Of a DNA stretch of 49,896 nt, positions 9,720 to 37,500 are shown piece after piece; the stretch's first letter is position 1, and each line of letters opens with the position of its first letter. This DNA comes from Acanthaster planci. Taxonomy: Eukaryota > Echinodermata > Asteroidea > Valvatida > Acanthasteridae. The notes under the pieces were generated by a model. The model made no database searches. It had not been told where the DNA came from and was given only the letters and a program-made list of their open reading frames with translations. Location: positions 603,748-653,643 of the forward strand of contig NW_019091424.1 in NCBI RefSeq assembly GCF_001949145.1, written 5' to 3'. The position numbers and the translations under genes are program-made.

Positions 9720-12700
9720 TCATTAATGGCCTTGGGGTTCTACTGCTGTCATATTGCGTCATCTGATATCCACCTTAAACAGAAGCAATACATCATCGGT
9801 TGAAAAGAGCCATATTGACCGGAAGTGTCCATTGCTTGAAATTGCACCCTCTTTTGGCCCTGCTCGAGGCCCATTGAGAAAAACCAGACCAGGATGGACC
9901 TTAAGAGAAATGCCTCATCCTAAAGGACATGCTGTTTTTAGCTCGTTCAAAATTTGCAAGCCCCCCTTTTTACATACTGTAAAACTTTAACTCTTGTGAA
10001 CACATCTTCAAATTTCTTTCCAAAATACTGGATGCTGTGGAAATATGGACTCAGGGTAGCACCGAGGGGTGTCAGTTTCCAAACATTTTCCTGGGAGAGG
10101 ACAGGCAATTTCTAACTTTTGCTAGGAAGGGGCAAGTACACCGTAGATGAAACTTTGCCTGACTCAAGGGGCTGCCGTGTCCAACTTTCATTGAAATTTC
10201 CCGTTTTGTGAATTGAACCGTTGAATACATGTAGGACACTGACATGTAGCAGCTCCATTCTTCTACAAACTCTTGAATGGGAGGTTAAAATTCAGGGAAT
10301 TTTCGTTTGGCCCTATCAGTAAAAAAAATGGAGTGAAATGGACGCCAGGAGCAAATAAATTAGGATAAATTGATTGCAACATACAGCATGCATGCATGGC
10401 AGAAATGTACAATTTGATGTACATATAAAGCATCGGGGCAGTTGTAACTACTACAAACATATCTTTCTTTAATGTTCTACCAACCAGCACTACGCAGATA
10501 ACTGTTTAAGACTTTTCATTTCAGTTATTTCATGCCTTATGAAGTTGTTTCTTCAGACCTTCACGACCTGCACTTCTTTACACAGCAATATTTGTTTTCA
10601 TATGATATTTGATATGAGATAGTTTGATATTAGCCTTGTAATGCACTTTACTATCCTTTACAGTTTTGTATCTTTTATTTTTATACTAGATGTATGTGAA
10701 GAATTTCAAGAGTGTGCATGCTGTCTTATATTCTTCTGTGGAAGTGGGGTAACTTTTTCAGGGTTCTAAGGTCAGGGTATACATTGTTGCCATTGGGTTA
10801 AAGCAACTGAGTTCTGGGTCAGTAGTTCTAGAAATTGTGCTGGGTGTGTTAATGTGCCAGCTCGGGGCCTGTTTTCTACAAGGGTTTAGCTTTGCCTTGT
10901 GTTTTTCAAATATTTATTCTTGTGGTACACATCTTGGTATAGTTGGACAAACAAAAATGGACTAACGCAATTCACAGAAATAAGCTTAGATACATGTATC
11001 TACATATATATATTTTTCTAGAAGAAATAATTTCTCTAACTTCTGTTTGTTTACTTGTATATTATGAATGTTTCAGACATGTACATGGAGTTACATATTT
11101 GTGCAAGTCATTTTATCATGTCTTAAAACGTTTGAAAAGTGTCAATTACATGAATACATGCACCTGTCGCAGTGAATATGTGCACCTGCCATGTTGAATA
11201 TCAATATTCACCAATCTGTCAGGTCCTGGGTTTTTTTTGCAATTGCTCATGAACAGAAACAAGCTAGGCTCTGTTTTTGTAGCTGAACACACGTACAGAA
11301 ATCGTGCTTTATTAAATTTTATCACTTGAAAATAGCTGGTACTGTGAGACGTGAATTCTAAATTAGTTTGTAAATTTCTGTACCTGTAGTCGGGTAGAAG
11401 AGGTTTAATTATAATTGTTGACGTGATTGTGTTGCAGATACATCTATCTGAATGTACTTTGTTTGCTTACGGGTGAACTGAGATTGAGAAATTTCGTGTT
11501 AAAAATAGACTTGAATAGCTGTGTGCTTCGAATGGTTTATGTGTACATGTTTTTGTAATATTATTTAGAACCATTGTTTCTAATTGCATCAGTGAAGTGT
11601 TACATTAATTTCTGGAGGAAACTGGTGTATTCGACACTTCCTGGGATTGGAGGTTAGATTACGCCACTCATACTGGTATTTTTAGCGATTTCTCTGAATA
11701 TTTTTGTAATGACCTGTTAAGGTAAACTAACACCTCAAATTTGCTTTTTCTGTCTTTTTCCAAAAAACCAAGCCGTGAAATCTGCTAACTGTAGTAAGAA
11801 CAATGTGCTTGCTAGTCATGATAGTCAATATAAAAACAGGTTTGACGTGTGTATTTCTTGATGTCAACCGGCAGGCTTTTTACAATTTGAGTGGCTTTGA
11901 AAGATAAGATATTTGCCATTTAAAGTGCCCGTAGAGATAACTCAGTGTTTCTTGTGACATAAGCATTTCTAATAGTAGGTTATTTTTGTACTCTGAGTAC
12001 CAAGTATATTTTATGACCACCAACAGTTTTTCAGGCATTTAAAGCTGCTTCTGGCATAAGGGGACAAGTAGATGAAAACTGAAAATAGACTATTAAATAT
12101 TTCCTTGCCCAAGTACTTGTGTTATATGTACCTTCTGTCTATGAATGACGCGTGATAATGACTTTTCAATATTCAAAATAAATAGTATAAAGTTACACCA
12201 CTTATCTTGTTTGTAGAAATGGCTAATATGTTGCACATTGGATTTCAAGCCATTGAATATGATGGAAAAATCAGAATTTTGATTTTTGGTGGTTATTTAC
12301 AAGTGATATCTGCTTGTTGGCAGTTTTGACTGCCATTCAAAGAAAATCTAAATATTGCTTGAAAAAAACTGAAAGGAGTCAGATTTGAAGTGTCTCTCTT
12401 GCTTCAAGGATTTTTTTCTCTCATTTAAAAGGTGGGTTTCCATCACTCTCCAGAAAAAAAAGTAAAATTTAATGTGTGTGTGGCGATACAACGAAATGCC
12501 AAATGAAACGAAATGCCAAGCGAGCAGCCAAAGCTTGCTCTCGACATGTACTCAGCTCAGATGGGTCTGTCAGTCATCATTGCCCTCGTAAAATGCTGCA
12601 TGAGTGACCAAGTTTCCACAATCAAAATATATCCACCCAGATGTCTTGTAGGATTACATAAACATGCCTTACATGTAAACCAGGTCCCAACGCAGAAGTT

Positions 12701-13930
12701 TGAACTTGCTGTGAATTTTCCAGAATAGTCAGACCTTTTTGTCATAATCTTTTCACTGAATTTGGTCAAATATTTAAGCATGCTCGATGCCAAGCAGTTC
12801 ACTGACACATTTGCATGTAGCACTGAACATACATGAGTTGTCTCCGATTGGATTGATGACTATTTTGGGAATCCAAAAATGTTGTGTGTATTTATGGTGC
12901 ATGTGTAATAAACTGCACTGCAATGAGTGAAATAACAACCTTGAGCACTCTGACCTCTCCTTTTTTTGTTGTTTCCTGTGAAATGATACAAGGACGCTGA
13001 AACAATCAAACACAACAAAAGAACTTCTCTAAGCAGCCCACTGACTGGAAAGACTAGACAGATAAAGAGCTTGAACAGTGAGGCCTGACCTCTCTGTGAA
13101 AAAAAAAAAAAGAGATTCTGTTGTGATCTGCTTGGTGACGGTTGGTACCAATATTTTGGTGTATATTTTGTCATCAATAGCACAGCAAAGGTGGCCATGG
13201 AATATACAGCCAGCCCTATCGTAGACTATAGCACTATTGTGGTGCAGCGATCATGCATACTAGATGTCCCTTGGCTGTATAGGAAGCACAAGTGGAGTTG
13301 CCGGGTAACACCATAGTATAGTCAGTACCACAGAAAAGAATATAGGTGCACGTTGAGGCAAATAAAAGTTCCCGTGCTGACATTGTTGGACGGACTTTGG
13401 CTGAAGTGTGGGCATTGTGGCTCTATTGAATTGCTTCTCAAGGCTGAATATTGGGCGGATTAGTTGGACATGCAGGGTACGCACATGCAACAAGCAGTAC
13501 TCTAGATAAGGTAAGGGCCTTCATAACCGATGCATACATGTAACTTGATTTCACTTTAAAGGCTGGTTTGCTCCATAATTGGAAAGGCATTTATTTGGCC
13601 ATGAATATTAAAGAGTGTGGTGCATTTCAACTTAAGATTGTATTCACTTATAATAGCTTTGACAGATATTTTCAGCTTCTGAAAAATAAGTGCTTTAATT
13701 GACTTTGATCTTCGCATGGAATTCCTTGTGACAAAAAGTGAGTGGTACGTGGCTAACTTGAAAATAAATGCTTGAAAATAAAATCAAATTAATTTCACAG
13801 CAAGAAGTAACAAGCTTCCATCAATTTTCCTGAGTGCCCTTAATTGGAAATTCTCATTTTAACTGCTCTTAACCTTGAATGCCCATTAGTTTGCAACATT
13901 TTTTAGGCATTGGTGTCTCTGACTTTTCAG
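9720..13930. other. 3' UTR of PAQR copy 1 and intergenic/5' region of copy 2
   Basis: No further gene is recognised. Candidate poly(A) signals on the plus strand are AATAAA at 10354-10359 and 12907-12912. The region is AT-rich with many tacatgta-type words. A 5' non-coding exon of the second PAQR gene may lie here, since an acceptor (gacttttcag) ends at 13930, just before its start codon. Confidence 0.4.
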
Positions 13931-13941
13931 CAGGTTACTAA

Positions 13942-14979
13942 ATGTGCAGTGAAATGTGTGCCGCCAAGTTACAGCGTGCCGACCAAATATCGGAGTCCTT
14001 CCGGGAACCATTCATCTTCAGTGGTTACCGATCCTGCCACAGCAGTGTCTCCTCCTGCATCCTCAGCGCCTTCAGTTGGAACAATGAAACCTTTAATTTC
14101 TGGACCCATTTCATCACCTTTCTCTACTTCAGTTGGATCTTCACCCAGTATCTGTGGCACGAGTTGCGATTTGACGTTGACCCGTTCACCTACCCGCTTC
14201 AGGTGTTTATAGCTTCGATATGTCTCTGCATGTTGGTCAGCTCCACTGCCCATCTCTTCAACTGCATATCAGAGCGAATCCACCACATCTGTTTTTTCTT
14301 TGACTACAGCGCCATCAGCATCTACGGTCTTGCTACCTGCTTAATGTACAATGTGTACATCTTTCCCCAAAGCTTGATGAACTCAGCCTATCACGAACTT
14401 TACTTTCCAATCAGCGTGGTCATCAGCCTTCTCTGTACTTTCTTAGCTTGTGCGGCTCGTCTTGTCAAATGGAAGATGTTGCGGATCTCAGCGTTCTCTA
14501 CGCAATACCTTTTCTGCAGCTTTCCGCTGCTGTACCGCTGCGTGTTTTGCGAGGACCACGACTGTGATCATCCAGGGGCCATCCAGTTCCATGTTTATCA
14601 GTTCATCTTATGCACAGTCACTGTTCTCGTTTACGGTTCTCGCTTTCCGGAAGTCGTAGCACCCGGAAAGTTTGACATAGTCGGTCACAGTCACCAGTTT
14701 TTTCACATCTTCAGTAGCTTGGCAAACTACTGTCAACTGCGAGGGAATATCCTTGACATGCAACACAGACGTGATTACTTGCTGTCTGAGTTGCCAATGC
14801 CGACGCTCTTCAACACAGCAGGCGTTGTGGTCGGGGTTCTGATGCTAAACCTCATCATCATTGGCATTTTCTCCAGTTTCATTTGGGAGAACATGGATTC
14901 GCGCAAAGCCAAACAAAAGACGGGTATTTTGACCATCCTTTGGCAAAGTGGCAATAATAACATTTTGAAAGAAGAATAA
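13942..14979 (+). CDS. PAQR5-like: PAQR family membrane receptor (mPR gamma/delta-like), tandem copy 2
   Basis: Second class II PAQR receptor, 345 residues in one coding exon. It shares NNETFNFWTH, SSTAHLFNC (His104), FFDYSAISIY and APGKFDIVGHSHQFFH (His249, 251, 255) with copy 1. Compared with copy 1 it has a different N-terminus (MCSEMCAAKLQ) and lacks four residues in the loop near residue 175. It also has a diverged middle third and C-tail. By contrast, 56 consecutive nucleotides at 14746-14801 equal 9489-9544 of copy 1, and the 5' third is also nearly identical. An acceptor at 13930 indicates an upstream non-coding exon. A poly(A) signal candidate AATAAA lies at 15501-15506. Function is inferred from family membership; ligand specificity cannot be read from sequence. 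Confidence 0.88.
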   Translation: MCSEMCAAKLQRADQISESFREPFIFSGYRSCHSSVSSCILSAFSWNNETFNFWTHFITFLYFSWIFTQYLWHELRFDVDPFTYPLQVFIASICLCMLVSSTAHLFNCISERIHHICFFFDYSAISIYGLATCLMYNVYIFPQSLMNSAYHELYFPISVVISLLCTFLACAARLVKWKMLRISAFSTQYLFCSFPLLYRCVFCEDHDCDHPGAIQFHVYQFILCTVTVLVYGSRFPEVVAPGKFDIVGHSHQFFHIFSSLANYCQLRGNILDMQHRRDYLLSELPMPTLFNTAGVVVGVLMLNLIIIGIFSSFIWENMDSRKAKQKTGILTILWQSGNNNILKEE

Positions 14980-15799
14980 TTTGCAAACAACTTTTGAAAA
15001 CCTTTTATTCAGATATATTTTTATAACATTTTCATATCGACACAAGTATTTCTTTACAATATGCATCCTTTTCTTTTGAAAAGATCTCTTCTGGAACTTT
15101 TCTGAAGTATATTTTGAAATATGGAATTTAACTCGTACCATTAAATTCTCAAATACTGAGCACAAGATGTCCTTCAGGCTAACAAGTCACAACTAGTTTT
15201 GTGTATGCTCCAGTCTGTTATAGGAAATATTTGGACCAGTAAAGAAGACTTTGGAGATGACTGGTGCAGTTCAGACTGTTGTGCTGAAATTCTTCTCATA
15301 GAACACACACTTTAATTCCCCATGTTTCAAAGATTCTACCTTCTATAGACTTTCCCGTGGTCCTTGCAGGGATTGAACTGAAATATTTGCTTAAATAATA
15401 GGCGTAGCCACGGGCATTCTAAACAGGAGTTTGTAGCTAGAGTTGAGGTCAAAGTATTCTCAGGAAGCTGCTTCAAGCACAATGCGGTGTGATACGGATC
15501 AATAAAAACTAGAATAGCGATGAAACGGGATGACCTTGTATTGGCTCTGCTGTATTGACCTACTAAAGCCTCTAAAGTGTATATCTATCCAACACTATAA
15601 AGCAGATTGTCCCATAAACCCAGGACAACTGTTTACTATTTCATCATCACCAGACTGTGATGATAGAGTGGATACCAGTCCTTCTGTACCTTCTAATGAA
15701 AATACTACAGACCAAGGCGAGCTTCACATCTACAGTTTACACCGTGCATGTATTTAAATGACCCCCCCCACAAAAAAAAACCCACCCTTGGCGAGGAAC
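14980..15799 (+). other. 3' UTR of PAQR copy 2 and flank
   Basis: Contains AATAAA at 15501-15506, a plausible end of the PAQR transcript. No other gene is recognised. A run of C then A at 15764-15780 is low complexity. Confidence 0.45.
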
Positions 15800-16155
15800 T
15801 ATATGTGACCTGTCGCCACAAAATGAGCTGAAAGTCAGAATTTTCAAAAACTGAGATATTTGTATTTTTGAATTCAGCAGAAAAAGAGCTTTCCAGCCGT
15901 ATGTACATGGAACACTTAGGGTAAGAGTACCAGGTGACAATGTGACTTTATTCTGGCAGCTTTGCATCTTTGGTTCCGGAATGTTTTCACTATTTCAGAC
16001 CAGGCACGAATAATGCTGTCGTCAAAATTGCTGAGAAAATGACATTTTTAAGGATATGATCCTGCAAAATATTTGTAGTTAAATAGGAGATGGGTTACTC
16101 TTTTCAAATATTACAAACCCTCTGTCTGTCATTTTATCGTAACAGGTCACATATA
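15800..16155. mobile_element. MITE-like element, inverted ends TATATGTGACCTGT
   Basis: The left end tatatgtgacctgt at 15800-15813 is the exact reverse complement of acaggtcacatata at 16142-16155, giving a 356-bp element. On the minus strand part of the interior is open for about 75 codons, but I recognise no transposase and treat it as incidental. It is probably a non-autonomous DNA transposon. Confidence 0.65.
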
Positions 16156-17174
16156 TTTTACTGTTTTTGGTTCTTAACAAAAATGAAAACAGGTCGTTCT
16201 ATAACTTCACGGCCCAAAAGTGTGACATTTTGGGGTCCCTGTTACACCTGTCCTGTGTAATTTGATGTGAAAATATCACTGAAATTGATTTCAAACTATT
16301 TCTATTTGTTTGGCAGGTAATCTGGATTAATTCATCACTCTTGGAAATGATAGAATGTGTTTTGAAGTTACCAAAATCATATGTCAGGTGTGACAGGAAC
16401 ATAAAATAGTTGGACCCCTAATGACCCAAACCACCCCAAAAAGAGGAAAATAACTAAAAAAATGTAACAACCTGAACATTCAGGAATATCTGACAATACC
16501 GAATCGGTCTTAAATTCACAGGTTACGGCGACGGTAAAATTCTCACATCTCATTCTGCTTGGCAATACGCACATAAGGGTTTGTCTTCTAGGATGTTGAC
16601 ATGACATAAACACGGATACTGAAGCAGATTACCCTGCAGATTTCTGATGCACTGTCTATAAATTTAACGGTAATTGTAAATGGCTCCTGCACCGAAATCA
16701 ACTGTGAACAAAAGAGATTCGCAATACAATGTACCCTCAGAAATTTGCCATCGGATCACTTTATGACATCACGGATGATTTCCTATGCACAGGAAAGTTG
16801 TCAAACAGGTCAAGCAACGGTTTCATGAATTATTCATCGGCTATTGTTCACAATTTACAAGCGTTAGCATTAGAACACTGGCTCATCTGGTAGTCTCATA
16901 AATAATTCCAAATTGTTCACTTTGGAGAAAAAAAAGCAGTAAGCTATAATTAGCCTTTGGTTCACATCTGTGTACTGGGCTGTATAAAAAACTTGCTTCT
17001 GTAATGGAAGGCAACGAGCTTGGCCAAAAAAGACACTATTGTTTCAAATGACATTTTTGAGATAAATTCAATCCAGCAACAGCTCACAAGTTCCTTTCAA
17101 GTCTTCAGCAAATGAAAATACTCTTACTGTTTACTTGTACAGTCCAACAAATCAAAATTATCAAAATCTCTGAA
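16156..17174. other. Intergenic region 3' of POLR3B and PAQR copy 2
   Basis: The two flanking genes converge here. No gene is recognised. A weak, indel-containing inverted repeat spans about 16229-16422 (ggggtccctgttacacctg against caggtgtgacagg and ggacccct). The remainder is unassigned. Confidence 0.4.
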
Positions 17175-17360
17175 TGGCGTAACCAATAAGCAATTCGTGT
17201 CTGCTTTGTCAACCAATCGGAGCAGTTCGACCAATCAGGAATCACCAAATCCCTGACTGATTCAGCCAATCAGCAAGTAGTCCTTCCACTGTGCAACCAA
17301 TCAGGAATCCGCAAAGTTCATGCTTGGCCAATCGGCAAAGCTCCTCCAGGATCCAACCAA
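17175..17360 (+). repeat. Degenerate array of CCAAT-containing repeats, about 31-bp period
   Basis: The core aaccaatc(a/g)g recurs near 17177, 17208, 17229, 17263, 17294, 17324 and, in broken form, 17353. Most intervals are 29-34 bp. Units share flanking words such as ggaatc and caaa. It sits just downstream of the POLR3B stop codon. CCAAT is the core bound by NF-Y, but location 3' of a gene and repeat origin make function uncertain. Confidence 0.5.
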
Positions 17361-17509
17361 ATGTTCTTCCATACTTCAGGTCATTGGTAGAAGTTACGAA
17401 TGCGTGTTCCACAACATGCAGAAATCAAACAGTGAAACAAATACACAGGGCTTCCTGTTCAGACAGAGGTACTACCAAAGGAAGTTCAAATGAAGTGTAC
17501 CTTACGGCG

Positions 17510-33731
<16,222 letters not shown>

Positions 33732-34156
33732 GCTGATATAATCTGCAATAAAGCGAGGGACGTGTTCAACCGTGCGCTGACATCTTGGAAATCTTCGAAT
33801 AATCATCCACCTTCAACAAGTGGTGGCGCTGTTCTTCCACTGAGTATTCCACAGACGTAGACATTTTATAAACGTTTCGTTGAACATCGGCCATCGTACA
33901 TTTTCATCTAGTTTCAACGTACACGTTGCCGAGCAGTTCGTCAATATATAAAAATAACGCCTAACGTTTCACCGACTATAAAGACAAGGTAAAGCTAGAG
34001 GTAAAAACAACGTTGAGAGTGAGTACTTGTTTAACAACAAACAACCAGAGGCCTGTAAAAGCATGTGAAACTTTACCGTTTAACAATGTTTCTTACTATA
34101 ACGTGTTTAACGCGCTTGCCCAATTTCCGGACCAGCTGGCGCGTGACTGAGCCCAA

Positions 34157-34243
34157 GGCCGTTTTCCAATACTCATCTCCGTCTCAGGCTTCGTTCCCAA
34201 AACGAATCCCCGATTGTGGGCCTGAAGCATTGAAATTACATTG
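34157..34243 (+). repeat. Dispersed repeat, family C copy 2
   Basis: Matches 7227-7319: ggccgttttccaat, then gcttcgttcc, then aatccccgattgtgggcctg and aagcattgaaatt. It abuts the hairpin at 34247-34349, which is absent from the 7.2-kb copy. Confidence 0.55.
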
Positions 34244-34246
34244 TAT

Positions 34247-34349
34247 ATGTGATTGCCGAGTTTACGGTAACAGAGTACCTTCTTCAGGGCAAGCAGATTC
34301 AGTTTGCCCTGAAGAAGGTACTCAGTTACCAAAAGTTCGGCAATCACAT
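34247..34349. repeat. Near-perfect hairpin, about 40-nt arms
   Basis: Outer arms atgtgattgccga (34247-34259) and tcggcaatcacat (34337-34349) are perfect complements. Inner arms gtaacagagtaccttcttca and gcaa pair with ttgc and cctgaagaaggtactcagtt with one mismatch. The loop is about gcagattcagt. It could be a palindromic element end or an RNA hairpin. Confidence 0.7.
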
Positions 34350-34518
34350 ATTTCAGAGCACTGATTTGATATTATATTCTTGTCACTGTAACTGATATAA
34401 TTTGGTTATTGATCGATTTTCAAAGTCTTATCAAGATTATTTCACTGGTTCACTATTACCCCGATTCCTATTTTACTGTTCATAACTGAAATCATTTCAG
34501 ACACGTTGACCTTGGACC

Positions 34519-37500
34519 ATGAGCCTAGGTAAGAGTGATTCTATCGCTGCCATGGCATCGTTGGTTAGTTATGGAGGAGGAGACTCAGACCCTGACTCTG
34601 ATGATGATAATGAAACTAAGACAGGCCAAGGTACCAGTCTCAGCAATATCATCGCTTATATTGTCATCGTTGCATTCAAATTTTTCACAATCTTTCTTCT
34701 TAAGTGCTCCGTTATTATTTCCCAAGGACTTTTCACTACACCTTTCTCTCTCTTATTATTCCAGTTTTCAGGATAAATTTTAAAGGAATTGGCCTTTTCA
34801 TGAAATTCATCTTAAATTTTTTTTATCATGGTTGTTTCAAAGCCATTCCAGAGCTCCAAGTGGTTACAGTTTAACAAATTAGCTCCCAGTGCAGCCTCAA
34901 TTTCTTCCAAATTCAGGTTAATTTTGTACAGTTATAATAGAGTATTTGGCAAAATTAATGATTCTGCGGTCAGTGATGAAGCTAAAGCCAAAGATGAAGC
35001 CAAGATGTGGAAGGTTTCCTGCCAATTTTAAAACTCTATTTCATATATATGCACTCTGAGGTTTCTGAACTGCTTGTCTTTGTTTGGTATATGTGAAGGC
35101 CTTGTAGAAGGGGAAGAGGCTGCCGACGTGGATATCATCAGTGACGACGAAATGCCGCAAGTCCAGGGATTGGCTAAGGTGAGTTGCCACAGAAGCCAGG
35201 TAATTCTAATACACTGCTTTCACAGGGAAGCCACGTTGGAATGCATTCCCAGAATGTCTCATATTCAGTGTACATGTAATCGATGGGGCGGTGCCAGACT
35301 ATTTTGGGTTCGCACCTCACTTTTATTTTTTTGAAACTCTCGTTCAATTCAATATGGCCAACTTTTGATTAAGGCCAAGACCCAGATGAGTGGTCTTAAG
35401 ATGGACCCAACAGCTGTGAAGACTTCTTGTTTTCACCCTTTGATGTGCCTGCAGGTTGCGGATGACACCTATTTGAATGCCTCAACCAATTCAGTGTCAG
35501 CTGTGGCATTTTCAGAAAGTATCCGCCGTTCCTGTAGCACAGACGAAGGAGACGTGAAACTACCTCCGGAGCCAACAGGAAGATGCTCCAAACATCTCCA
35601 GGTAATCACCCCAAGGCCCCAGTTTGACTGTTTCGAGTGGCGTTGAAGAACAAGCCTCCTAAGGGGGATCCATGGAGCATTCTATGGGCCTGTTTCTTTC
35701 ACATGGACCTAGATATCAATCAGTAATCCATCCCTGGTTCACTGACACCAAAACCCACCTTATGGATGGGGCGAACCAGCATTGGGACCACTGCTTGAGA
35801 TCCAGATGCATGTGAAACAGATAGGTCCTTTATTATGGCAGGTTAAGGTTGTGGCAGAGAGGCCACATTTATTTGCAGTGTATGATGGGACGAAGTCAGC
35901 ATGCATGTGCCAAGTGGCAGATGGGAACTTGAGATTGGAATCCATTTTGGTTCCAAAGTCTGCATGTATGGAATGATCAATCATCTGCTTCTTGGACAAC
36001 TGGTCTACGGAATGATCGTCTCATCGTCATAGTTTCCCCAAATGATACTCTGTTAATGTTTCCCGTACCTTGCAGGATAAAATTGCCAATTTCTACAAGA
36101 AACGCTTTAACCTGAACCAAATACAGACCCGTAAAGACTTCCGAAATCCCAGGTAAGCTGCGGCGAATCAGTATTAGGAGACTGAGAGACAAAAAACAGG
36201 GAAGGGCCAAGCGTATTGTCATGCTCAAGCCTGGTTGTCACCCCTTGACAGGGTTTCCCCTGCCCATTCAAGTGTGAGATATGCCACCTCACTGCTATTA
36301 ATGAACACCTTGGGCTTTTCTGTTGAGTTTTACCACCTCACACTTAAAACAGATAAACGTGGAAGAAAAATGCAAAATAGTTTAGATATTTTGAAATGGA
36401 TAAGTTTGGAATCATTCAGCTTGATAAAGAGGGACACAGAATTCAAGATCAATTCGTCTAAGGGGGGAAATTCAGAGTAAAAGAAAACACTCATTTCCCA
36501 AGGGGAAACCCTGCCTGTTGATGCTGTGATTTCATTCTGGTAACTGAAATGCCGCTTGAACAATGACAAGATTTTTTTCTCTGCTTCCCAACGTCAGTAT
36601 TTATGAGAAGTTGATAAGCTACCTTCGCATTGACGAGCTGGGCAGCAACTACCCGACAGATGTGTTTAATCCCCACGGTTGGGATGAGAGTTCCTACTAC
36701 GAAGCCCTGTGTAAGTGCTGGAACCGACTTGGATGAAACCGCAGTGCGACCACATGCGCGTGTACAAACTAACATTGGCACATTCAAAACCTTGTGTGAA
36801 TTCTTGAAAAACTTCATTAAAATCAGAAAATTCATTATCTTAGCACCATGTGAAATTTGATGCACGGCGTTTTTGCACATACGTATACTTTCGAACCCTG
36901 TTAAGAGGTCTTTCAGACTTTGTAGAGTGCCTTGTTGTAACAGGAACCTTGTGTTATCTGGAATGAAACAATGAACATCAATGGATAGGGGCTTCAAAAA
37001 TTCCTTGTTATAAGCTGTATGCTGTATTTACAATGCGGTACTTAACGAGGTTCAACTGTATGTATTTATAACACGCCTACCACCTTTGACCAATTCTGGC
37101 TTCGTAGTTGTGGGAACAACACACTTGTTGAATGACAGTTATTGTGAAGACAAAATCATTGTGGGAACAGTGAACAAATTGAAAGGTGAATGGTCTACCA
37201 ATCATATTTTTTGTAACCTTACCTTTGTGGATTTACCGTTCAATGACCATGTTCATAGACCTTGCTCCCGCCTAACCAGATCCTCTTTGAGTGATCCCTG
37301 GTCACCACTCCCCAGGTTGTATCATGTTATTGGGATGTGATTCCTGGCTACATGGTGTTTCAGGTTTAATGTCTTCTGGCTAGCGCCCCCCGAACAGAGA
37401 TATTGACAAATGGGAAGAACCACCAACATAGGGCTGGATAGCTCAGTTGGTAGAGCACTGGTACGGTGTTCCAGAGGTCACAGGTTCAAATCCCGCTCCA

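Larger units (their letters stand above)
33732..34518. promoter_or_regulatory. Shared divergent promoter region POLR3B/SAP30BP
   Basis: Only 787 bp separate the two start codons, so both core promoters should lie here. A TATA-like tatataaaa is at 33945-33953 on the plus strand. An acceptor-like aaatcatttcag ends at 34500, just before the SAP30BP start, hinting at a 5' UTR intron. A dispersed repeat (34157-34243) and a long hairpin (34247-34349) occupy the right half, so the true promoters are probably to their left. Confidence 0.5.

Noticed and set aside
12513-13198. Overlapping short frames on both strands between the PAQR genes
   Set aside because: No family resemblance and no supporting splice structure; the region reads as 3' UTR or intergenic DNA.
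15705-15967. Minus-strand frames inside the TATATGTGACCTGT element
   Set aside because: They lie within a short repeat element and show no transposase or other family motif.
33732-33806. N-terminal extension of POLR3B from the ATG at 33806
   Set aside because: It would add 25 residues without family similarity; the internal ATG at 33731 gives the usual leader length. Not excluded.
34828-35031. Extra SAP30BP exon encoding a Lys/Glu/Ala-rich stretch before 35024
   Set aside because: Its frame would end in phase 0 at the gtttcc donor, which does not fit exons 1 and 2; those already join to each other in phase without it.
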